Origin: Symsagittifera roscoffensis
Taxonomy: Eukaryota; Xenacoelomorpha; Acoela; Convolutidae
Assembly (NCBI RefSeq): GCF_963678635.1
Contig: NC_087067.1
Coordinates: 8,849,716 to 8,913,715 of the forward strand
Length of the DNA: 64,000 bases
Reading direction: 5' to 3'
Part shown: piece after piece, positions 11,054 through 22,866 of the stretch
How the letters are laid out: the number at the start of each line of letters is the position of its first letter
Position numbering within the stretch: position 1 is the first letter of the stretch
The notes under the pieces: generated by a model
Database searches by the model: none
Told to the model about the DNA's origin: nothing
Seen by the model: the letters and a program-made list of their open reading frames with translations, nothing else
Position numbers and translations under genes: made by a program

Positions 11054-12181
11054 TTATAGAATATAGGATTCTTTTATAACAACGTTTGTCTTCAAAAACA
11101 CATAGGGGTGATACTTTTTGGTGCAAGTATAAAACCATAAAATGTTTCCTTCGTAATCTAGAAAATTTGATCTGTTTCCTGATAATAAGTATCCTGCGTA
11201 AGGTATTTTTAGTACTGCTAGTGCGAGTGATTGTAAGATTTGTGTTCTTTCCAATTCGCATAATTGGTGAAGTGTTTCTAATTCGGAGAGTGACATTTCT
11301 TGAAAAATTCGACTAATTGTGTAGTCTAACTTCATATCTGAATGGATATCATAATGAATATTACCAAAATAGGTGCTATTCATTAGTGATAGTTCTTGTA
11401 AACGTGTGCTTTTACTGTCATGTGGCTTTAGTTTTCCACCAGGTTGACCTGTGCTTGTTTGAAAGTTAACTGGGATGTATGACGTTCCTTCATTTATAAG
11501 ATGACTTGTGGCATAAGGGTCAAATTTTATTTTTCCAGTGTTCATGTCGAAACCTTTTTTGTATTTGACAAGTATTTCAGAGTATTGTGTTTTATAAAGT
11601 GGATTTCTGTATTTACATGCAAATTCTGTTTCTTGATAGATTTGGAAACGTGTTAACTTATTTTCTATATCATGAATATTTCTAAAATCATTACTTTGTT
11701 TTCGGGATGGGTTTACTTGTTCGTATGGAATTGATTCTATAAAATATTTTTCATGAAATTTTATCATTCGAGCGTGTATTTTTGCTACTTGAAATGTTGT
11801 GCATGTATCTTCGGGAAACCAAACAATTGTTGCTTGTGTCCGTGTTGTAGGGTCACAATAACGTTGATCATTTTTGCAAGGTAATCTAATTCCTTGATAG
11901 ATCATGGTGTTATCAGATAAATCTCGTGTGAGTTGTACTTTTTCGAGTTGTATTTTCCAATCGAAAAACATTATTTCTTGATATCCTTTATTTTTTGTGT
12001 CTGCTTTGCAGTTTGAGGGGTCATTTATTCTAATGTGTGGTATGCAATGTTTATCGTGTATGTCATAAGTTAATCTTCCGCGTGCGCCGTTGTATGGGTA
12101 TTTTTCGTCTAGTTTTATATGTCCTTGATATCTTTCAAGTTCTGCTTGATGTACAGAATCGGCAAAGACTTGAAAATTCAC
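11054..12181 (-). pseudogene. Envelope-like protein, main ectodomain piece (element A)
   Basis: A 375-codon frame with a non-repetitive, globular composition and spaced cysteines (DPSNCKAD, RLPCKNDQRYCDP, PEDTCTTFQ, QLCELER). It lies downstream of integrase, the position of env in retroviruses and env-bearing Ty3/gypsy elements. Upstream in another phase is a fragment with a signal-peptide-like start (12394-12633), and downstream come the membrane-proximal and hydrophobic pieces. Together they imply one envelope-type glycoprotein gene of roughly 700-750 codons broken by at least three indels or stops. I cannot assign it to a named fusion-protein class; the call rests on position, cysteines, signal peptide and membrane anchor. 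Confidence 0.55.
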
Positions 12182-12393
12182 TAATTTTCTGTTTGTGTTT
12201 TTTTTCTTGTTAGGTTTAGTCTGAGTAATTCATTTTTACAATCATCGGGATTTAGATGTAAAATTCGTTCTATATTGCTTTGATAGGATGATTCGTGATC
12301 AAGTCGGTTCTTATTTCCATTGGAAACTTGTGAACAGTGTACTTTCTTTTCGGAAAATGTTGCTGTAAATTTATATTCTGTGACTGTTGTTGC

Positions 12394-12633
12394 TCAGGCT
12401 TTTGAATACAATGTTGCTATTACATTTGTAGTTTCTATAGCTTGTGGTTCTGTTTCGCATTGTGATACTTGATTTATTGCATATTTGTGTAGTGTTTTTT
12501 CTTCGTTTTCTTCACAATCGTAGTGTGTTACTAATAAATCCTGGAGTCCTGTGCGAGGAGAAGGATTTGTGTTCTGTTCGGAAAATATTAGAAAAAAGAT
12601 GTGTTGGAATGTTAATATTTTTAGAATATACAT
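12394..12633 (-). pseudogene. Env-like N-terminal fragment with signal peptide (element A)
   Basis: A 79-codon frame. It starts with a hydrophobic stretch MYILKILTFQHIFFLIFS that looks like a secretory signal peptide, then an acidic segment with two cysteines (HYDCEENEE and QVSQCETE). It is in a different phase from the main env-like ORF, with about 210 bases between them, so a frameshift separates the two. It overlaps the end of the preceding Ser/Pro-rich ORF by about 13 bases. Confidence 0.5.
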
Positions 12634-13526
12634 TTGTATGATAATCCTGAGTATGGGTTATAAAATGTGATGTAACCAATTGTGTTTTTGGTATATCTAT
12701 CGTATTTATATATTACTTCAGTTGTTATAAATGGTGGTGGTAGCGATTGAGCTGTTATATTTGGTGGACTTAATGGGTAGGGATGTTGAACAATATTATT
12801 AAGTTTGATCGTGATTTCGAATTTCAATTGGAGACTATTTTGTTGAAGTATTTGAATATTGTGTTCACGAATATCTTCGTGGATATCTTGTCTATATTGT
12901 AATCTATTGAGTGCCCAACTGTGGAGTCGGTTACTTTCTTGATGTTGTCCAAATAATGGTGGGGGTGCTACGAATGTGTGCCAATCTAATCGTAAAGAGA
13001 TATTTGTTGATGATTGTTCTCGATATCTAGCGTCGAGGTTATTTGAAAAATTTAAAGAGAAAAGTGTCGGTGAGATTTGACTTAATGATGGTGTTGATGA
13101 TAGTGATAATGTTTCTGGTAATGATGATAGTGTTGTATCCGTAGAAATATCTATTGGGTTGTTTACTAAGTTTGGTTCACCTTGTGTATATGATTGAGTT
13201 GTCCAATATTGTAGTCGTGCGGTGGGATTGGGGGGGTTAAAGCGATTTTCACGTATTTGCGCAGATGTTGGCGTTGAACCTAAGTAATCTGAGGGTATAC
13301 TTGAGGTGCTACGTTGTGAAAGGAGTGGGGGAGTTTCTGGTAATGTACTATTTGGATTCTCTGAAGTAGTTGGTGTAGGTGATTGGGGTATATCAAAATG
13401 AACTCTAGGGGTTTGAAAATTTCTGTTTCGTCGTGGATGTATAATTTGTCTATTTATTTCGACTGTATTTTGTTTTTGACTAATGTTTCTTATTCTGCTT
13501 AATTTTTGTGGTAATGTGGGGTACAA
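12621..13526 (-). CDS. Element A unassigned Ser/Pro/Thr-rich ORF between integrase and env-like gene
   Basis: A 301-codon frame, and the same frame stays open upstream to about 13770 without a clear ATG. The first two thirds are disordered (Ser, Thr, Pro, Asn). The last ~110 residues look structured, including LDWHTFVAPPPLFGQ and ending in a Tyr-rich tail. It has no recognised domain. It sits between integrase and the env-like gene, where complex retroelements place accessory genes, and it resembles in layout the 9078-10022 ORF (disordered start, compact end). Confidence 0.4.
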   Translation of the reverse strand: MYPTLPQKLSRIRNISQKQNTVEINRQIIHPRRNRNFQTPRVHFDIPQSPTPTTSENPNSTLPETPPLLSQRSTSSIPSDYLGSTPTSAQIRENRFNPPNPTARLQYWTTQSYTQGEPNLVNNPIDISTDTTLSSLPETLSLSSTPSLSQISPTLFSLNFSNNLDARYREQSSTNISLRLDWHTFVAPPPLFGQHQESNRLHSWALNRLQYRQDIHEDIREHNIQILQQNSLQLKFEITIKLNNIVQHPYPLSPPNITAQSLPPPFITTEVIYKYDRYTKNTIGYITFYNPYSGLSYKCIF

Positions 13527-13770
13527 ATTATATGTTGGTTCACTTAGGGGTGCCTGTCGCTGAACTGGTTCTAATGGTTCGGATAAGCGAGCGTGTCGTT
13601 TTTCAAAGGTGTATGGATTATCTTGAAAAGAAATTCGTGTGGATGTTTGGGGGTTTTGGGTAGTTGTGGGTATTGCTGGATTTTCTTGGGATGATGTCGG
13701 TGAAGACTGATTTTGTGATTGTTGGTTAGCAATTTTTGAAAGTGTTTGATTGATTTTTTCTAGTGGGAAG

Positions 13771-14780
13771 ATTTATTTTTTTTGTAGTGTTCATCAATGA
13801 AAAGAATTTAAAAAAATGTTGCTAAGACGAATGTGACTATTGCCTTTCTTACACATTTGCACATTGTCAGTATTAGGGATGATAAAAATATGATGAAAAT
13901 TACAAATAGTAAAAAAAATATCTGTTCTACTAAAAATTGTTCGTATCATTTAAATAGATTGTGAATTATCGTACCTGTGAATATGATCAATGATTTAGGA
14001 AAGTTGGAGATATATTTCAATTAGGGAGAAGAAAATTTAAAAAATGTTGAAAAATTATTAAAATGATTATAAAAGCTTCAAAAGTATCAAATAGAAATAT
14101 GAACAAAAATTTGAATAGTATGAAAAAGTTTATTAAAAGATTTAAGATTGTATTTTTTAAGATTTTGACTGTTTGAGAGAAAAGCACTTCAGAAATGATT
14201 CCTTCGTCGAATATTTTTTGTTGTTTGAGACGAAATTCAAGTGTGGTCGAGTTATTTATGGATTTTTTGACAAGTGGGTTGAGTTTTGTGAAAAATTGTT
14301 GGGGGCTAATTTTATGGTGTTCGGGAGGTCTTCTTTGCTTTATTTTTATTTGTCGGGTAATCTGGGGTATTTTTGATATATTTTTACTTTAGGCCAAATG
14401 GTTATGGTCCTTTTTTACTTTAGGCTAATTTGTTATTTTTGGTTGGAGGGTTTTTTAGGTCTGAGTTGGGAAAATATTGTTGATCTTTGCGTTATTAGAT
14501 AAGGGAGGGTTGTAATATTATGGTGGTATTTATTTTAGTTGTCAAGTTTCAGCGAGTTGCTTATTTTTGACCTGGAGGTTGTAAAGTTATAGTTATAGTT
14601 ATGCCTGGAGTTTAATATCTTTCGGCTAATAGGTTGGTGTTAGAGATATTGAAGGTGACGGATTTAAGTGAATCCTATTGGCTGAACTTGAACTAGAATT
14701 GTTGCGAGTTCGTCTGCATGTTATTTTGAAAAATGAAAGTTCAAAATGATTCAGAGGTGCAGAAATTGTTTATTTTAAAA
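13771..14780 (-). other. Element A non-coding spacer between pol and accessory ORF
   Basis: About 1 kb with no convincing element-strand frame. Very A/T-rich near 13850-14170. Possible site of splice signals for a subgenomic env mRNA, but none can be singled out. Confidence 0.35.
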
Positions 14781-15226
14781 TTAAATTTGTTTTTGAAATT
14801 CAACTTTCTTTAATATTTTAGATTGTGGGATGAATGTTTTGTAGTTTTTACGTGGTTGATTTCTAAGTCGTGATAATTCTCTATGTTCTGATTTTTCTAC
14901 TTGTTCTTGTGGTAAAATTTTTTCTATCATTTTCCTATTTTTTCTTTCTTTTTGAGGTATTTTTGGGTCTGGCGTTTTTGTATTGTTTTGAGTTGTGGTT
15001 TGTTTTTGATTTTGTTTTTCATGATGAACGTTGTGTTGTTCATCCATTTCTTTTTCTGTATATAAATGATTTTGAATAACTTTTAAACCTGTGAAAGAAT
15101 ATAATTGAGTTAATTCGCGTAGTGCGTACTCTTTTGGGTAGTAGGGCAATAGATTGTTTCGATGTTGAACAATTTCTTTTTGATTTGAATCGGTGAGTTT
15201 ATTTGTTACGTCAGTGGGTTTGGCAA
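14781..15226 (-). pseudogene. Integrase C-terminal region (element A)
   Basis: The frame ending at 14781 starts MPYYPKEYALRELTQLYSF, and the bases just upstream in the same region encode a TDVTNKL-then-HRNNLLPYYPKE pattern typical of the end of Ty3/gypsy integrases. A basic Lys/Gln/Arg-rich tail follows. It is separated from the catalytic core by a frameshift near 15227. Confidence 0.6.
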
Positions 15227-16150
15227 TTATTTGGATGGTCCTTTTCGAAGGGGTTGTAATTTTTTAGAGATTCCTTTTTGTGTATTAAAGTTAGGTATTA
15301 AGACAAATGTTCCAATTTTTAGGTCTGTGGCTGGTGTAAAACGTGAATTAATTTGGTCGTTAATATTTTGCCTTTGTAACAATTTTTTTGTTATTTTTTG
15401 GTAAATTTTATTGTGTCTTTTATCTCTATTTAAAATCCATTCGGTGTGTGTGCCGGAGGCTAATTTGAGAATTTGTGGGTGATGAAAATGATCTTCATTA
15501 TGTTTGTGTAAAGGTAGGTTATAACAAACTGAGTCTTTATTTGGCTGGCAATGACCTTGTGCATTTTTATGAGAGTTTGCTGTAAACATAATTGGTTTAC
15601 GTGGTTTTTGATTAAAAACCAATTCGTATGGTGACATTCCTAGAGTTGTCGTGATTTGTGAATTATATGCTAAGGGAAATAATTTTACATCTGCTGACCA
15701 TTCTGTGTATTTTGTATCATTTCCATTTATGATACATCTGAGATATTCTTGTAGTGAACGGTTCATACCTTTGACTAAACCGTTTGTCCAAGGTGCATGA
15801 GATGTACGTGGTTTATGTTTGATGTTATATAAGTGGCATAGTGTGATGATTTCATTATTTATGAATTCTGTACCGTTGTCTGTAACTAAGATTTCGGGTA
15901 ATCCGAATTTAGCTATCCAATTTTCATAAAGCGTCGTGTAAGCATTATAAGCATTACAATGTGGTACTGGGTTGAGTGCTACATAATGTGTGAATGCAAT
16001 AACAATGAACATAATGTAGGAGTTTCCTTCAGAAGATGGTGAAATTGGTCCTTTTGTATCGAATGAAATGCGATGGTTAAAATATAAGCTTTGTCCTTTA
16101 AAATCTTGTTTTTGTGCTATTTGTTTTTGATTTGGATAAGTTTTGTTCAA
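15227..16150 (-). pseudogene. Integrase catalytic core (element A), catalytic Glu replaced
   Basis: A 307-codon frame with the rve integrase fold signature: first Asp in ISFDTKGP, second Asp in VTDNGTEF, and the third position in APWTNGLVKGMNRSL, where the conserved Glu of the DD35E triad is Lys. The following part (MSPYELVFNQKPRKP) is also typical. The zinc-binding H2C2 part lies upstream in another frame and the C-terminal part downstream in a third. Loss of the catalytic Glu plus two frameshifts means no active integrase could come from this copy. Confidence 0.85.
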
Positions 16151-16152
16151 TT

Positions 16153-16275
16153 GACATATTATACAATCATTGCATAATACTTTTATCCATATTGGTGCAT
16201 TTGGGAAAAAAAATTTTGTGTGAAGTTCGAGTATGTTTTTTCTGATCCGGAGTGTCCTTTAGTATTTTGTGTATG
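16153..16275 (-). pseudogene. Integrase H2C2 zinc-binding region (element A)
   Basis: Reading the minus strand around 16275-16236 gives an H...H pair (NISHTQNTKGHSG). After a T-run frameshift the C...C pair CNDCIIC appears at about 16176-16153. Together they are the HHCC finger preceding the integrase core. The homopolymer at 16205-16214 is the likely site of the indel. Confidence 0.65.
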
Positions 16276-16334
16276 TGAGATATTAAAAGCTATTTTTAAC
16301 ATATTTAAAGGAAGACAGGGAACTTTAGACTCGT

Positions 16335-16607
16335 TTATTTATATTCTAAAAGATCTGTATTTTCATTAATTGTTGTGTTATTAAATTTTCGGAAATATCG
16401 GATGAGTGCTTTATTTCCTAAAATTGTGGTATCTGCTTTTACGGGCTTAGTTTTGTATTTGTGCAATGATTTTAATTGTCTAATAACTGGGTCGAGGTTT
16501 TGATATTGTTTTAAAAGTTCAAGTGTAATTTTATCTGTTGGGGAGAAAATTATTGTCAATTTCCAGTTTTGATAAAGGAATTGTGTCAAGTGGGTCATGA
16601 AGGTCAA
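16335..16607 (-). pseudogene. pol connection region between RNase H and integrase (element A)
   Basis: A 90-codon frame with a YQNLDPVIRQLKSL pattern, the kind of helical linker found between RNase H and the integrase finger in Ty3/gypsy pol. It is in a different phase from its neighbours on both sides. Confidence 0.5.
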
Positions 16608-16611
16608 AAAC

Positions 16612-17523
16612 TTAGTTGATTGTGTATTTTAAATCCTTTGTTTGCGGTCCTGATGAATTTATTTTATTGGTCCAATTTTCTTTTTCAATTAATGGAAAAA
16701 GGTCTTTTTTATGCGAGTGCTGTTTTATTCTCTTTTGTTGAGTATTATTTTTTATCCATTGTGAGTATGGAATTGGTTTAAAAGTTGATGTTCCAAGTAA
16801 ATCAACTTCGTAGTGATTATTTTGGCAATCTAAGTAGAGTAAAAAATTTTGTAGATTATTTATCTGTGATTGATCAATATCAGTTTTTACTGCATATTTG
16901 CATTCTAATCGGGGTGATGTTTCATCTTTTGCGAGATAAAATTTAATATTTTGTGGTATTTCAACTGTAGTTTTTCGTGTTAGCAATTCAGGTGGCGTAT
17001 TTCGACTTAATGTATCTGGTAACGCAAGGTTTTTTCCTGCTGTCCAAACTATATGTAGGTTTGGAAATTTCATTAGAATTAGTTGAAATCTATAAACTCC
17101 ATGATTTGGATTTGACTTTTGTGTAAAGAGAAATATAATTGGTTTGTGATCTGTGAATAGAACTGTTAGGTGTTTTGATCCAAGCATCAGAAATTCAAAT
17201 TCTGTAAGTGTATAATTTATAGCTGTACATTCTCTCATTAGAGTTGAGAGTCGTAGCTCTGCTTGAGTGAATAATCGTGAATTTGCTGATATAAGGTTTC
17301 TTTTTTTTGTTCCACTATGTGATTGTAGCAATGCTGCGCCGATGCCAAAATTTGAAGCATCGCACATTGCATAGAATGGTTGATTTGGATCTGGAATTGT
17401 ATTTGAAATTTGTTCAGTTAAAAGTTTTTTAATTTCTTCAAATCTTGTTTGATGTTCAGTGGTCCATTCAAAATTATTTTGTTGTCTGAGGATATTATAG
17501 AACTGTCTTAAGTATAATTGCAT
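16612..17523 (-). pseudogene. RNase H domain of pol (element A)
   Basis: A 303-codon frame. Its start is the RT thumb/connection (FEWTTEHQTRFEEIKKLL), followed by RNase H with the catalytic set Asp in YAMCDASNFGIGAALLQ, Glu in RECTAINYTL and Asp in LFTDHKPI, then ALPDTLSRN. Matches the RT-associated RNase H of gypsy elements. It is out of frame with RT upstream. Confidence 0.85.
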
Positions 17524-17656
17524 TTTGTAATTTTATTTACTTAAGAAATTTAACATTCCAAGGAATTCTTGGATTTTCTTTTTATTTGTAGGTGGTTGAA
17601 GTTTTTGGATTGCATCAATGCGTGATTTTTATGGAGTGATAGTGTTTCGTTCAAAA

Positions 17657-18442
17657 TTATGTCCTAAAAAACTTAACGCGTGTTAAAAAGAAATGTGATT
17701 TATTGGAGGCTGCTTTCAGATTTTCGTTCTGAAGTACTTTATGGTATTGTTCTAAAACTGTAAACATCTCGTCTTTGGTTTGTGATTGCATAAAAACATC
17801 GTCTAAATAGGTGATTGCATTTTTCTTGAGTATTAGTGTTCTAAAACAATTACTCATAAAAGCTGAAAAAGCTGCTGTTCCTATGGATATTCCATAGAAT
17901 AAGCGATTAAATTCATATTGATGATTTCCAATAACAAATTGTGTTAAACGTTGTGATTGTTCATCTAGTGGCATTTGGTTATATGCACTATTCATATCTG
18001 CGGTTGCGAAGTATTTACCATTTATCTTTGTTAAGATAACTTGTATTGGTTCAATGGGCCAATTGCATTTTGATTCGTCAATTAGTGAATTGAGGTATCT
18101 AGCGTCTAAAACTATTTTTAGTGATTCACCTTTTGCTAGAATTATAACAGGGTTAATGAAGGTGTTTTCTTTTGGTTGTTCTTCTTTATTTACTGGTGAG
18201 ATAATTTCGTATTGTTCTAAAATGTTAAGTAATCGGTTTACCTTGTCATGTAAGTGAATTGGTACTTTACTTGCTCTTTGTTTTTTGAAAACTGCGTCAG
18301 GTTTTAACGGAAGGTGTAGTGATGAACTAATTTTTCCAACGTCAAATTTTGATGTTGCATAAACTGTTGAATATTCTATTAGTTGTTTTGCTAATTTATC
18401 AAATTCAATCTGTGTAATTTGTGAGTGTTCAAAATTAAACAT
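17657..18442 (-). pseudogene. Reverse transcriptase (element A)
   Basis: A 261-codon frame with RT motifs in order: NPVIILAKG, LDARYLN, the Asp motif FATADMNSAYNQMPL, FYGISIGTAAFSAFM, and the catalytic YLDDVF. The frame is lost just before the LGH motif: the other frame carries the FLGHNFE-type continuation at about 17670-17650. RNase H follows at 17523 in a different phase. The catalytic residues themselves are intact. Confidence 0.9.
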
Positions 18443-18852
18443 TGTTAAAAATTTTTGTTGCTCTTTTGTGTAATTTGTTATTTAAATGATGGTTTTAAAT
18501 ATGGTGTTTTTGTGAAGTAATCTGTGTTTCTTTTTTCATTACTTATTATATTATTTATGGATAATTCTTCGTCAAAAATTGTTGATTGACAAATATCTAA
18601 TAATTGGAGTATAATATTTACGCGGTAAGCTACTTCATTTATAGGTGAAATTGTAGCTTTTGTTTCACAATATCCTAAAAGTCCTAAGGGTAATGTTACT
18701 TGATTGGTGTATTATTATACACGTGTAATGAAATGATGCCGGAATTCGTATTTTTCGAGTATTTTATAGATGAGATTGTAATTTTGAAAAATTTGTGAAT
18801 AGGTTTAAATTCGAAGTCTGACATAAAAAGTTGGTTTTTATTTTGACTTTTG

Positions 18853-19353
18853 TTATACTGATGAACTTGTTTTATTGAAAAAATTATATATATTTCCTGA
18901 TAATGGTTTCAGGTGTTTCCGTTGTTGATTGTAAATGGGGTAAAATTTTGAAAAGAATGGTGGTTGTTTGTTTAATCTTTGGAAAAATGTTAGGGCTGTC
19001 TTTTTTGTTTTTGTGTACTTATCTTTGATTTGTATTTTACTATTTAGGTTGTTGATTGTTGGTATATATTTGGATCTAAATGGTATGCCAATAATATTGT
19101 GCTTAATATCAGTAATATGAAATATTTGTTTAAACGGTTTGTTTAAAATTTTGTTTTGTTCCATTGTTCTCGTGGGGAGAAGAAATAATTGGATTTTTCC
19201 ATAATTTACTAATGTTGATCCTTGTGCTGTTGCTAATTTGCTAGAAATTTCAAGAGGTGTTAAATTTGGATGCAAGGTTTTGATTTCATTCAATGTGGGA
19301 ATATTAATTATATTTGATTCTGCTCCTGAGTCAATTAAAAAAATCAATTTCAA
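18853..19353 (-). pseudogene. Aspartic protease (element A)
   Basis: A 166-codon frame with the retropepsin active site LIDSGAESNIIN near the start and a flap-to-C-terminal pattern ending FHITDIKHNIIGIPF, the usual Ile/Leu-(Leu/Ile)-Gly motif. It is between gag and RT as expected. The start is probably not the native one, since upstream pol sequence runs on in another frame (19331-19657, acidic linker). Confidence 0.8.
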
Positions 19354-19657
19354 GATCTGGTGGTTGAAATTCGTGATTTTTTGGACTCTCTAAGAGAAAT
19401 GGAATTGTCCAATTTTTTTCTCTTGGTTGTTCTTTTTGTATATTTTGATAAATATGTTTTGTGTTTGAGCATTGTGTTTCGTCTTTATTATCGGGTTTAG
19501 TTACCGTGTTAATTTCGTTGACTTCTTGTGTAGTTTGTGTATTATCAATGGGTTCAATACAGTAATTGTAAAGGAGTTCCAATTGATTTTCATATATACG
19601 TGAAGTAAAAGGTTGTTCATATATGATAGGTTCATAGTCAATTTTGACTGTTATCAT
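19331..19657 (-). pseudogene. gag-pol linker fragment (element A)
   Basis: A 108-codon frame, acidic and Gln/Asn-rich, with no recognised domain. It overlaps the start of the protease frame by 23 bases in another phase. Confidence 0.35.
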
Positions 19658-19795
19658 ATTTACAGAGATGGTATTATCTGTATCACTTTCTGTATCTGAC
19701 GATTCACAATTTATATGATTTAGTTGTAGTTCGTTACTTCCTGTGTCATCAATACCTGGGGGGTCTGAAGTTGTTTCTTCATTTGTCTGTATGTT

Positions 19796-22450
19796 TCATG
19801 TATTGATAGAATGATTTATTTGGTTCTTTGTGCTTTTGAGGTTTATTCTGATGGTCTTGCTGTTTTTGTCTACATTCGGAAATACTGTGTCCGTATCGTC
19901 GGCAATAATTACACCATTTTTTGAAAGATGGTTTGCCTTTAAAATTTGGATGTTATGTTTTTCGTAGATATTTAGTATTTCAGTGATTTTTTCAATCAGA
20001 TCTGTGTCTGATTCTTGTACATTATTTATATGTGTAGTATTTGTTTCAATTCGATTAACATATTGGAGTTTTAGATTTTCGGTTTCTTCGAGTTTCGTTG
20101 TTATTTCTGCTTGTTCTAGTTTATCTACTAGTTTTCTAAAATCTAAATCTGGTTCTCGAATTGAGGAAGGATGAGATGCTCTCTTTTTTATAGCTATTTT
20201 CCTTAATTGAGATGTTAAGGTCATCATTAAAATTTCTGTCATTTTTGTGTTTTTATAGTCATGTGTATTAAGTGAATATGCTTTTTGAACTAGTGTTTTG
20301 ATACGTACTGCTAATTGTTTAATTGTTTCATATGGTAATCTGCGGATTTCATTGCATATTACTCTTTGATGTTGTTTGTTTCTTTCAGAATCACACATTT
20401 TTGAAAATTCTTGTGTGAATCTTTTCTAGTCTGATTTTATTTCTACGGGTATTACTGAAAACCATTTTTGAGCTGCGCCATCTAATGTTGTTTGTATTAA
20501 CGCTGTGCGTCTATGTATCCAATTTTGATGGAGTGGCGTATTAATTGGTTCAGGTCCTATATTTAAAATTAAATTTGCTGTTACTGCATTTAGGTAATCT
20601 TCTACAGAATATTCAGGGTCTGTTCCTGTGAATACCATCAGTGGTTTATTGGATGTTATTGATGATCCACCCATGAGGTATGAATTCATTGTTATCTGTA
20701 ATGATTCTGCGGCATTTGGCATTTGTGAAAAATTTGAAAGTTGATTTTTTGTTATTTCGTGTTGCTGAAGGTAATATGGAAGCGGTATTTCATTTTGCAT
20801 TTGAGTTGGTTGATAAGAATGCATTAACATTTGGTTTTGTGGTTGTATTGGTTGAAAAGATTGTGTGTTAAATGGGTTTTGTATATGCATTTGTTGTGGA
20901 TTTTGTATATCTGTTGGATTTTGTTGGTAAATTTTCATATTTTGGGATGGTTGAGATTGTCGCGATCTCTGTGTGCGATATTCTTTGGTATATGGTGCAA
21001 AAATATCTGGTTGGTAGTGATCATCATCATCAGTTGATAAGTAGTTTGTGTTATAAGGTGTATGTTGTTCATTTTTATTCTGTTGAAAAAATGGGTAATT
21101 TTCACTATGATCCTGTGTAGGTTGTGGATTATCTGGAAAGTTTACTGAAAGGGTTGATGTTTTTGGGAGATTCCAATAATGTGAAAATACGTGATTTAAG
21201 TTTTGTGTATTTTTTCGAGGAGGTTGATTTGTTTTTGGTTGGTGAGCATAATTATAATTGTGTTCTGCAAAAGTGTTTCTTGTGAACGGTTTTCGTGTTT
21301 TTGACGGTATTGTCATTGGTCTATACGTTTGATAGTCCATATGTGAATATTTTGGAGCAACCGAAGGTTTAACGGTTGATTTTAATGTTACTTGTGTTAG
21401 TAATGTATTTGTATTTCTTGGTGTTGTCAGATTGGGATGTATTGGTGAAATACTTTGTTGTGTAGCTGTTGCTGTAGTTTGGACGATTTCTTCATTTATG
21501 AAGTGTGATGGTGTTTGAATATCTTGTTGTGTAAGATTTCTTGTTCAATTGAGATTTTCATTATGTATAACTGTTGATTTTAAGCTGTTGTTTCGTGTAT
21601 CAGGTAAACATGTATTATAATTTAGGGGTGTTGCGTCAATCGTTAATGGTATTACTCTTACGTAATCTCTGTGGAAAGATATTGTACTTATTGCTTGACT
21701 CGAGATATCTTGTGGAATATTTAGAAATGCTGGATGAGACCAATCAGGGTCCCAAACGTAATCTGATTGTTCTGAAAGGACAGTGTCGTCATTGGTATTG
21801 TGGGGTCTGAAATTTTTTCTTGCTTGTGAAATTAAATCTAAATTGTGGGTGAGATAATCTATTATAAACCATGCTAAAATCTTTTGTAAATCATGTTTAC
21901 TGTTTTGTGAAACAACTTCTTCAGTGAAATTTTTGCGAATTATATGTAAAAATGTTGAAAATACTGTGGTTTCATTTTGTACTTTTGTATGTTTGGATGT
22001 TTCTGTTGGTGATATATTTTGAATTTCTTTTTTTTCCATTATAGATATATAACTATATGTTATTACAAAAACTTCGTTAGTGATTATGGAGTTTGCTCTT
22101 TGTAAATTATGATATTGTATGCTTTTGATATATTCTATAAATACTTTTGAAAATTCTAATTCAATATCGTCTGTTTGAGTTACATGGGCTGTATTTGGTG
22201 TGCTGAATTCTATGGTGTAGATTCCGTATTGCTGTGTTAGATTACATAAGTTTTTCAAATAATGTTCAATAATTTGTCTTTTGATTTTTACATCTGGGAA
22301 TTCTGCTTTGCATGGACTGATTCCTGGTTCAAACAAATTTACGAGTAAGTTCTTACAAAACCGTGTTTGTCCTCTATCATCGAGTGAATCGATAAGAAAG
22401 GGAAAAACTGCTTCTTCGTCTGAACTTTCGTCACATTGAGTGTGGCTCAT
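19796..22450 (-). pseudogene. Gag polyprotein (element A), interrupted by two in-frame stops
   Basis: Three open stretches (22450-21545, 21340-20426, 20398-19796) all lie in one frame, separated only by a TGA at 21545-21547 and a TAG at 20426-20428. They are therefore one Gag of about 880 codons. The N-terminal ~300 residues (starting MSHTQCDESSDEE) match nothing I know. Then comes a Gln/Asn/Pro-rich linker and a capsid-type helix-rich region (TGTDPEYSVEDYLNAV, GAAQKWF). The TAG falls where a Trp is common in gag capsids, so TGG to TAG is likely. The zinc knuckle lies further on in a shifted frame. Gag of this length is large for the family. Confidence 0.7.
19872..19913 (-). other. CCHC zinc knuckle of element A Gag, out of frame
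   Basis: Fourteen codons on the minus strand read CNYCRRYGHSISEC, a perfect C-x2-C-x4-H-x4-C nucleocapsid knuckle, followed by a Gln/Lys-rich tail. It is not in the frame of the upstream Gag. A stop lies just upstream in the knuckle's own frame, so a frameshift mutation separates the two. Confidence 0.85.
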
Positions 22451-22629
22451 TTTTGTTGCTTGATGACTGTTTATATATAACTATCAATGTGTCTAATTGG
22501 TTGATTCCAATTATACAGATGTACTGGTTTGTGTTTATATTGCTTTTTTTTCTTCTTTTTCCTCTTTTTGATGAATTTGAAGTTGTTTCTGAGTCGGAAA
22601 AATATAATTGATCATGGATGGGACAATTT

Positions 22630-22866
22630 TTATCTCATGATTCTTTTAATTTGTATAGTTCGATAAACTATTGACTTCTGATTCAGAAAAGTCGTTTCTA
22701 TTTTGTCTTGTTTGTTTATAATTTTTCTTTTTATTGTTTGTCGTTTTGTTCGAATGTATCCAACTGTTTGTGTATGAGGTGTGATTACAAGATCGTATTT
22801 TTGGTTATCTATTTCACAATTGTGTAAAACGATTGTTTGTTTATTTCCTAAATTTTTGAATGACAT
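22630..22866 (-). CDS. Element A small basic ORF upstream of Gag
   Basis: A 78-codon frame that begins MSFKNLGNKQTIVLHNCEID and becomes strongly basic towards the end (many Lys, Arg, Ile). It lies between the leader and Gag, in a different phase from Gag. No family is recognised. It may be a broken piece of a longer N-terminal region or chance in AT-rich sequence. Confidence 0.2.
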   Translation of the reverse strand: MSFKNLGNKQTIVLHNCEIDNQKYDLVITPHTQTVGYIRTKRQTIKRKIINKQDKIETTFLNQKSIVYRTIQIKRIMR

